A DNA stretch of 7,537 bases, taken from Clostridiales bacterium (lineage in GTDB: Bacteria; Bacillota; Clostridia; Christensenellales; Borkfalkiaceae). A program made the position numbers and the translations under genes. A model generated the notes under the pieces. That model saw only the letters and a list, made by a program, of their open reading frames with translations, was not told the origin of the DNA and made no database searches. The stretch's first letter is position 1. Each line of letters begins with the position of its first letter. Location: NCBI GenBank assembly GCA_021635425.1, contig JAJWOJ010000088.1, forward strand, positions 1 through 7,537. The letters are read 5' to 3'. This document shows, piece after piece, positions 1 to 3,938 of this stretch.

Positions 1-66
1 TTTTTTATGCTTTACGGCAAATTCGCCCTCGACGTATTTGTATACGACTTCGGTTGCCTTTACCAT
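1..66 (-). CDS. Start of a gene cut by the window edge; possibly an ABC/ECF transporter ATPase
   Basis: An open frame runs from ATG at 64-66 leftward off the window, giving 22 codons that read MVKATEVVYKYVEGEFAVKH followed by KK. Codon choice (TAC, GTC, GAG, GGC, GCC) matches the certain genes here, which makes real coding plausible. The pattern of a short beta strand, Y-x-Y, an acidic-Gly turn and then A-(V/L)-K resembles the first residues of ATP-binding cassette subunits, especially ECF-type ATPases. That is inference only, because the Walker A motif would lie outside the window. No good Shine-Dalgarno precedes the ATG, which weakens the start call. An overlapping ATG at 71-73 in another frame hits a stop within the window. 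The gene would be the next one downstream of the structured RNA region. Confidence 0.35.
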   Translation of the reverse strand, partial: MVKATEVVYKYVEGEFAVKHKK

Positions 67-99
67 AGATCATTAAAAATTACGGCTTCAAGGTTGCCC

Positions 100-128
100 T
101 ATATATTTATTTATCAATGTTCCCGCAA
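100..128 (-). promoter_or_regulatory. Possible weak sigma-A promoter for the gene at the left edge
   Basis: On the minus strand, TTGCGG (123-128) and TATATA (100-105) are separated by exactly 17 bases and lie about 35 bases upstream of the ATG at 64-66. Each hexamer deviates from consensus, and the stretch is AT-rich enough for a chance match. The -35 box abuts the outer arm of the fold-back at 129-235. Confidence 0.25.
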
Positions 129-235
129 ATTTTCAGGCATAGCTTGCGTTTAAGTCGAGGCGTTTTCGCGGGTTTATATACCAATATAAACCCGCGAAAA
201 GAACGATGAATTAAGCGTAAGATGCGCCTGAAAAT
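129..235. repeat. 107-base fold-back (long imperfect inverted repeat)
   Basis: The ends are a 10-bp perfect inverted repeat, ATTTTCAGGC (129-138) and GCCTGAAAAT (226-235). Pairing continues inward through 139-157 with 207-225, with a few mismatches and some G-U pairs, and then into the perfect hairpin at 163-200. The whole segment can fold as one long rod. I see no flanking target-site duplication and no open frame inside. It could be the leader of the left-edge gene, a second small structured RNA, or a small non-autonomous palindromic element. No clear promoter starts at either end. Confidence 0.6.
163..200. repeat. Perfect 17-bp hairpin with a 4-base loop
   Basis: The arms TTTTCGCGGGTTTATAT (163-179) and ATATAAACCCGCGAAAA (184-200) are exact reverse complements around the loop ACCA. 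Read on either strand it begins with TTTT and ends with AAAA. This is the reverse of the A-stem-T order of an intrinsic terminator, so terminator function is unlikely. It forms the tip of the larger fold-back at 129-235. Confidence 0.85.
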
Positions 236-279
236 CGAGTTCTGCCGAGGTTTAAATCGGCTATAATTTTTCATTTTAT

Positions 280-309
280 AAAAGGGACTAAGTTAAATTC
301 TCAGTCCCT
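280..309 (-). terminator. Intrinsic terminator of the structured RNA and of htpG read-through
   Basis: On the minus strand, AGGGACTGAG (300-309) pairs with CTTAGTCCCT (283-292) around the loop AATTTAA, giving ten pairs of which one is G-U. It is followed by TTTTAT. The G-U pair exists only on the minus strand; on the plus strand it is an A/C mismatch, which fits minus-strand use. The U tract is short (four T). It is the first terminator met downstream of htpG. Confidence 0.8.
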
Positions 310-310
310 G

Positions 311-589
311 AGCCGCAGGTGATTGTGTTTGAACCACGGTCTTGCGCTGTGTTTTTGGTTAATACGGTGTTGCGCTCGTGGCTTATACTTGTGTATTAAG
401 CCGCTCGCGCGCCTTGTCTTAACCTAAAAACGCAACGCAATACTTGCTTGCAACCAAAACGCCGCTATTTTCGATGATTTTTGACGAAGGCGGCTTTGTT
501 CGTACTTTGTGGTACGGGCGAAGTCGAATTTGGCAAAAAGCACGTAAATATCGGTGTTTTGGCGGGTTAAAACGCAATCACCTGCGGCT
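311..589. repeat. Terminal inverted repeats closing the structured RNA
   Basis: AGCCGCAGGTGATTGTGTTT at 311-330 and its reverse complement at 570-589 differ at one base (T326/G574). After one mismatch the pairing resumes as AACC (332-335) with GGTT (565-568). The arms are 229 bases apart. Without the promoter and terminator this could be read as a miniature element with terminal inverted repeats, but the start point and terminator sit so exactly at the arms that a closing RNA stem is the better reading. Confidence 0.85.
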
Positions 590-595
590 ATGTTC

Positions 596-624
596 ATTAT
601 ATCATCGCCGTACCGTTTTGTCAA
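596..624 (-). promoter_or_regulatory. Perfect-consensus sigma-A promoter for the structured RNA
   Basis: On the minus strand, TTGACA (619-624) and TATAAT (596-601) match the consensus at all twelve positions with a 17-base spacer. The seventh base after the -10 box is A589, the first base of stem P1. The -35 box begins five bases past the htpG stop codon, so the promoter sits tightly in the htpG 3' end. Such a match suggests strong constitutive expression. Confidence 0.9.
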
Positions 625-628
625 GCGA

Positions 629-2515
629 TTATTTTGCGAGAAGAGCAAAGAGCTTGTCGTTTAATGCCGAAGCGTCCTCAACGGGAAGACCCGCGGCAAG
701 GCGAGCCATCTGATAAAGCACGTCGGCATAGGCACCGATTTCGTCCTTATCGTTTTCGTAAACGGATTTCAGTTTGGCATAAACGGGATGTTCGCAGTTG
801 ATTTCGAGAATCTTATTTGCCTTAATCATTCCGGGTTCAGCATTCGGCATCTGAGAAAGAACTTTCTCCATTTCTATAGACACCTCGCCTTCGGAAGATA
901 AGCATACGGGATGAGATTTAAGAACGGAAGAAACTTTAACTTTGGACACCTTGTCGCCGAGAGTCGATTTTATCGCTTCGAGCATGTCCTTATCCTCTTC
1001 GTTCTTCTTGTCGTCCTCCGCGGAATTCGCAAGGCTTTCGTCGAGAATGTTCTTGAACTCTTTTTCCTCGTATTTTCCGAGCATCTTTACGGCAAACTCG
1101 TCCACGTCGTCGGTAAAGCACAGGATATCGTAACCGGAATCGAGAAGTTTCTCGCTTTGCGGAAGAGCTTTAACCGCGTCCTCGGTTTTAGCCGAGCCGT
1201 AATAAATATACTTCTGATCCGCGCCGAAAGCTTCTACGTATTCTTTAAGCGTTACGTATTTGCCGAGTTTTACGGACTTGAACATTATGAGATCCTGCAA
1301 AACCTCTTTATTCATGCCCCAACCGCTGTAAAGCCCGTATTTAAGCTGCAAACCGAATGCTTTATAAAATTTATCGTAAGTTTCGCGGTCGTTTTTCTGC
1401 ATATCGAGAAGTTCGTTTTTAATTTTCTTTTCGATATTCGACTCGATAAGCTGAAGCTGACGGTTATGCTGAATGGTTTCACGCGAAATGTTAAGCTGAA
1501 GCTCGCTGTCGACCAAACCTTTTACGAAACTGAAGTAGTCGGGAAGAAGGTCTGCGCATTTGTCGGTTATAAGCACGCCGTCGGTATAAAGCTTCAAGCC
1601 TTTTTCGTAGTTTTTGCTGTAATAATCGTAAGGAGCTTTTGCGGGGATATAAAGAAGAGCCTTATAAGAAACCGCACCCTCGACGTTTATATGAATATAC
1701 TTGAGCGGGTCTTCGTAATCGTAGAAATTATCCTTATAAAAGGCGTTATAATCCTCTTTCGTAAGCTCGTTTTTATTTCTCTTCCAAAGGGGAACCATAG
1801 AGTTCAAAGTTTCCTCTTCTTTGTAAGATTCGGGTTCTTTTCCTTCTTTTCTCTCCTCTTCGGTGAGTTCTTTATATTTCGTAACGTCCGTTTTGATGGG
1901 GTAACGGATATAATCGGAATATTTCTTTACAAGGCTTCTTATCTCGTATTCTTCGAGATATTTGCTGTATTTCTCGTCATCGGTATCCTTCTTTAAATGA
2001 AGGACGATTTCCGTTCCTCTGTCCGCCTTTTCGCACGGGGCGATTTCGTAACCCTCGGTACCCGAACTCGTCCAGACGAACGCCTTATCCGAACCGAACG
2101 CTTTGGAATAAACCTCCACCTTGTCGGCAACCATAAACGCGGAATAAAACCCTACGCCGAACTGACCGATAACGTTGACGTCCTCTTTCTCTTTCGCGTC
2201 CGCGTTTTCGTTTTTGAAATCGAACGAACCGCTCTTCGCTATCGTACCGAGGTTTTCCTCGAGTTCTTTATCCGTCATACCGATACCGTTATCGGTTATC
2301 GTGAGCGTACCCGCGTCCTTATCCGCTTTGATTTTAATGAAGAAGTCCTCACGGGTAAGCCCCGAAAGACCTTCTTTCAATCCTTTATAATATAATTTGT
2401 CTATAGCGTCGCTGCAATTCGACAACAATTCCCTTAAGAAAATTTCTTTGTGAGTGTAAATGGAATTGATCATCAGATCGAGAACCCTTTTAGATTGCGT
2501 TTTAAAACTTTTCAT
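629..2515 (-). CDS. htpG: Molecular chaperone HtpG (Hsp90 family)
   Basis: HtpG is the cytosolic bacterial Hsp90, an ATP-driven homodimeric clamp that helps client proteins fold, especially under stress. The 628-residue product has the normal family length. Seen in order: the GHKL ATP-binding domain with ELLSNCSDAIDKL (about 29-41), DNGIGMT (75-81), GTIAKSGS (90-97) and the lid motif GQFGVGFYSAF (about 117-127); the middle domain with NISRE, whose Arg345 corresponds to the gamma-phosphate-sensing arginine; and a C-terminal dimerisation domain after an acidic, Lys/Asp/Glu-rich linker near 490-505. I chose ATG at 2513-2515 because GGAGG lies eight bases upstream. A GTG nine bases further up falls inside that Shine-Dalgarno sequence and cannot be the start. 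The gene is monocistronic behind a CIRCE-controlled promoter. No terminator follows the stop codon before the structured RNA, so its mRNA probably ends at the terminator at 280-309. Confidence 0.97.
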   Translation of the reverse strand: MKSFKTQSKRVLDLMINSIYTHKEIFLRELLSNCSDAIDKLYYKGLKEGLSGLTREDFFIKIKADKDAGTLTITDNGIGMTDKELEENLGTIAKSGSFDFKNENADAKEKEDVNVIGQFGVGFYSAFMVADKVEVYSKAFGSDKAFVWTSSGTEGYEIAPCEKADRGTEIVLHLKKDTDDEKYSKYLEEYEIRSLVKKYSDYIRYPIKTDVTKYKELTEEERKEGKEPESYKEEETLNSMVPLWKRNKNELTKEDYNAFYKDNFYDYEDPLKYIHINVEGAVSYKALLYIPAKAPYDYYSKNYEKGLKLYTDGVLITDKCADLLPDYFSFVKGLVDSELQLNISRETIQHNRQLQLIESNIEKKIKNELLDMQKNDRETYDKFYKAFGLQLKYGLYSGWGMNKEVLQDLIMFKSVKLGKYVTLKEYVEAFGADQKYIYYGSAKTEDAVKALPQSEKLLDSGYDILCFTDDVDEFAVKMLGKYEEKEFKNILDESLANSAEDDKKNEEDKDMLEAIKSTLGDKVSKVKVSSVLKSHPVCLSSEGEVSIEMEKVLSQMPNAEPGMIKANKILEINCEHPVYAKLKSVYENDKDEIGAYADVLYQMARLAAGLPVEDASALNDKLFALLAK

Positions 2516-2523
2516 AAAAAACA

Positions 2524-2528
2524 CCTCC
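2524..2528 (-). promoter_or_regulatory. Ribosome binding site that fixes the htpG start
   Basis: GGAGG on the minus strand, eight bases before the ATG at 2513-2515. It overlaps the upstream in-frame GTG, which rules that codon out as the start. Confidence 0.9.
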
Positions 2529-2622
2529 GTGAAACTTGCAAGCTCTATCCGCCGACGATTTTATCGTTTCCGATACCTTGATCCGCAACGACTCAACCGT
2601 TAGCAAATATTTTATATGAGTG

Positions 2623-2649
2623 TTAGCACTCAATTTGCTTGACTGCTAA
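2623..2649. promoter_or_regulatory. CIRCE operator (HrcA binding site) of htpG
   Basis: The sequence is TTAGCACTC, nine bases, then GACTGCTAA. The known CIRCE consensus is TTAGCACTC-N9-GAGTGCTAA, so 17 of 18 arm positions match (G to C in the right arm). It starts one base downstream of the -10 box and covers the predicted transcription start, the expected place for HrcA repression. HrcA inactivation at high temperature would release the promoter. A smaller palindrome, GAGTG-TTAG-CACTC (2618-2631), overlaps one half-site. Confidence 0.93.
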
Positions 2650-2650
2650 T

Positions 2651-2679
2651 ATTATAATACCCTTTTAAAGAAATTGCAA
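2651..2679 (-). promoter_or_regulatory. Sigma-A promoter of htpG
   Basis: On the minus strand, TTGCAA (2674-2679) and a perfect TATAAT (2651-2656) are separated by 17 bases. The predicted start near 2644 lies inside the CIRCE operator and gives an untranslated leader of about 130 nt. That leader contains a small TATCG-GAAA-CGATA hairpin. The rest of the 2525-2736 interval holds no gene that I can see. Confidence 0.85.
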
Positions 2680-2736
2680 GCGTTTTAAGTGTGTTTTCGA
2701 TTATTTTATAGTGACAGATTGTTGATTATACGTTTT

Positions 2737-2961
2737 TTACAATACAGCAAAGGCTTTAACGGCATAAGCCACGCTTTTTATCGTTATTACGTATTCGCCG
2801 TTTTTTGCCGATACGTTTATTTCGGGTTCTTCGGATAAACTGAAATAATCCTCTAAAACCTCGGCGACGTCTTTTCTCACAAGCGCGAGATTCTCGTTCG
2901 TCATGGTGAGCCTGTCGCTTTCGATTACGGCTTTAAGTCTGCTTAATTCTTTTCTGCTCAT
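2737..2961 (-). CDS. minE: Cell division topological specificity factor MinE (short form)
   Basis: MinE stimulates the MinD ATPase and drives it off the membrane, restricting division inhibition to the poles. The 74-residue product keeps the family pattern: SRLKAVIESDRL (about 7-18), then LVRKDVAEVLEDYF (27-40), then beta strands INVSAKNGEYVITIKSV (about 48-64). This lines up with E. coli MinE from residue 17 or so to near its end. The identification also rests on its position directly after minD. It is short at the front: the amphipathic membrane-targeting segment that E. coli MinE (88 aa) carries at residues 1-12 is absent. The start is firm, because the frame upstream is closed by the minD stop codon 12 bases before this ATG. 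A run of seven G (2967-2973), five bases before the ATG, serves as ribosome binding site. No terminator hairpin follows, so some read-through toward htpG is possible. Confidence 0.85.
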   Translation of the reverse strand: MSRKELSRLKAVIESDRLTMTNENLALVRKDVAEVLEDYFSLSEEPEINVSAKNGEYVITIKSVAYAVKAFAVL

Positions 2962-2966
2962 ATAAG

Positions 2967-2973
2967 CCCCCCC
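2967..2973 (-). promoter_or_regulatory. Poly-G ribosome binding site of minE
   Basis: Between the minD stop codon and the minE ATG the minus strand reads GGGGGGG then CTTAT. The G run is the only possible Shine-Dalgarno sequence in the 12-base gap. A homopolymer this long is prone to slippage, in replication or in sequencing. Confidence 0.55.
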
Positions 2974-3762
2974 TTAAACGTTCCTTTTTATTCCGCGCCT
3001 TATCGCGCCGACGAAACCCGTGTATTTCGAGATGTAATCGTAAATTTTACTCTTTCCGCTTACAACGTTGGAAGCGAGGATTTTAAATGCTTTGAATGAC
3101 GGCGAATCGGACGGAATAAGCCCCGCGCCGCGCAGAAAAACGTTATCGTCGTCCGGAATAACGCCCGCTAAATGACATTTCAAAGCCTTTTCAATCTCTT
3201 CGGGAGAAAGCATATCGCCCTCGGCAACGAGATCGCCGCGCACTCTGTTGACGATGAGTCTTACAGATTTCAAGCCGTAACCGCGCAAAAGCGAAATAAC
3301 CTTGTCCGCGTCGCGGAGGCTGGAAAGCTGAGGGGTTGTTACGACCAACGCTTCCTCCGAAAGCGAAACGGCAAGCGAAAACCCTTCGTTCACCCCCGCG
3401 GGGCAATCGACTACGACGTAATCGAACATCGTGGATAACCCTTCGGTAAGCTCGCCGATAGTTTTTTCGTTTATAGCCGTCCTAGCTATCGAGTGAACGG
3501 AAGGCAATATGTAAACGTTTTTGTTTGACGGACATTCGATTAAAGCCTGTTTGACTCTGCACCGCCCTTCAACGCAATCGGCAGCGTCGTAAACAACGAG
3601 TTTTTCGACGCCCGTCACGACGTCGAGATTGTTAAGCCCGAAATCGGCGTCCATGATACATACTCTTTTACCCGACTTTGCGAGCCTTATCCCTAAATTC
3701 GCCGCAATCGACGTTTTTCCCACTCCGCCTTTGCCCGACGTAACGACTATTCTTCTCGCCAT
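2974..3762 (-). CDS. minD: Septum site-determining protein MinD (membrane ATPase)
   Basis: MinD is a ParA/MinD-family ATPase that dimerises on ATP binding, attaches to the membrane and recruits partner proteins to control division-site placement. The 262-residue product shows the deviant Walker A motif SGKGGVGKT with signature Lys11 and Lys16 at the E. coli positions, the switch region MDADFGLNNLD (37-47), Walker B VVVDCPAG (116-123), and RDAD (150-153) matching the region of E. coli Asp152. The C-terminal tail GFVGAIRRGIKRNV is basic and amphipathic, as expected of the membrane-targeting helix. I chose ATG at 3760-3762, which has GGAG six bases upstream. An in-frame TTG at 3795 would add 11 residues not seen in the family and lies in the likely promoter. 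minE follows after 12 bases in the same frame, so the two are co-transcribed. The usual partner gene minC is not adjacent: the upstream neighbour is an unrelated lipoprotein gene. Confidence 0.95.
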   Translation of the reverse strand: MARRIVVTSGKGGVGKTSIAANLGIRLAKSGKRVCIMDADFGLNNLDVVTGVEKLVVYDAADCVEGRCRVKQALIECPSNKNVYILPSVHSIARTAINEKTIGELTEGLSTMFDYVVVDCPAGVNEGFSLAVSLSEEALVVTTPQLSSLRDADKVISLLRGYGLKSVRLIVNRVRGDLVAEGDMLSPEEIEKALKCHLAGVIPDDDNVFLRGAGLIPSDSPSFKAFKILASNVVSGKSKIYDYISKYTGFVGAIRRGIKRNV

Positions 3763-3794
3763 ACCTTTCTCCGTTAAAAAATTACTTTGAAACA

Positions 3795-3800
3795 ATTATA
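3795..3800 (-). promoter_or_regulatory. Likely -10 box of the minD-minE promoter
   Basis: A perfect TATAAT on the minus strand lies 32 bases upstream of the minD ATG, in the gap after the lipoprotein's terminator-like hairpin. I see no good -35 hexamer at 16-18 bases; TTATCG at 3815-3820 is too close. The promoter is therefore plausible but incomplete. Confidence 0.45.
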
Positions 3801-3876
3801 TAATACGGCTCAGACGATAAAATAATATTTTTTGTCGCCGACGGGAAACATTTGTCGATTTTACGGGCGCATATTC

Positions 3877-3913
3877 AAAGCGGCGGCAGAACAATCGGTT
3901 CCGCCGCCGCTTT
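3877..3913 (-). terminator. Strong stem-loop after the lipoprotein gene, probable terminator
   Basis: AAAGCGGCGGC (3877-3887) and GCCGCCGCTTT (3903-3913) are perfect complements. After one mismatch, GAAC and GTTC extend the stem to the loop AATCG. It begins 25 bases past the lipoprotein stop codon. The minus-strand tail is only TTT then GAATA; the plus-strand tail is TTTTA. Stem strength and position argue for termination despite the poor U tract. Confidence 0.7.
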
Positions 3914-3938
3914 TATCCGTTTACACGGTAATTAAATT

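Larger units (their letters stand above)
279..589 (-). ncRNA. Predicted structured non-coding RNA of about 310 nt, family not recognised
   Basis: Evidence for transcription: a consensus promoter at 596-624 predicts a start at or next to A589, and a terminator hairpin at 280-309 ends the unit. Evidence for structure: bases 565-589 pair with 311-335 (25 positions, one G/A mismatch, one A/C pair on this strand), so the 5' and 3' ends close a long stem P1 one base before the terminator. Arm P2 (342-440) pairs 342-362 with 419-440 and carries an upper hairpin at 380-402. Arm P3 (454-562) pairs 454-464 with 552-562, 478-483 with 534-539, and 491-505 with 512-526, capped by CGTAC/GTACG. The layout is a three-way junction. 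I see no tmRNA tRNA-like end, no RNase P core and no SRP GGAA domain, and the shape is not the single rod of 6S RNA. Most internal wobble pairs are G-U only on the plus strand, so the functional strand of the arms is not settled. Confidence 0.7.

Noticed and set aside
163..200. The perfect hairpin as an intrinsic terminator.
   Set aside because: The stem is preceded by T and followed by A on both strands, with no U tract after it.
279..589. Assignment of the structured RNA to tmRNA, RNase P RNA, SRP RNA or 6S RNA.
   Set aside because: There is no tRNA-like acceptor end or tag frame, no RNase P core sequence, no GGAA-type SRP apical domain, and the three-way layout does not match the single interrupted rod of 6S RNA.
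424..648. A 58-74 codon minus-strand open frame across the structured RNA.
   Set aside because: Its ATG (595-597) overlaps the -10 box of the consensus promoter, so it could not be translated from that transcript. The longer version starts inside htpG. Nearly all of it is explained by the paired RNA arms, and it has no Shine-Dalgarno or family resemblance.
444..713. A plus-strand open frame of 89 codons.
   Set aside because: It runs through RNA stems and then antisense to the htpG 3' end; no ribosome binding site and no recognisable protein pattern.
911..1996. A long plus-strand frame of 361 codons opposite htpG.
   Set aside because: It is a shadow of htpG codon bias. The translation is rich in Phe/Val/Leu with no domain logic, while the opposite strand encodes a full-length HtpG.
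2522..2524. GTG as the htpG start, giving MFFMKSF.
   Set aside because: The codon lies within the GGAGGTG ribosome binding site of the ATG nine bases downstream.
3763..3795. TTG start extending MinD by 11 residues.
   Set aside because: It would overlap the likely -10 box, and MinD proteins begin directly with the strand leading into the Walker A motif, as the ATG at 3760-3762 gives.
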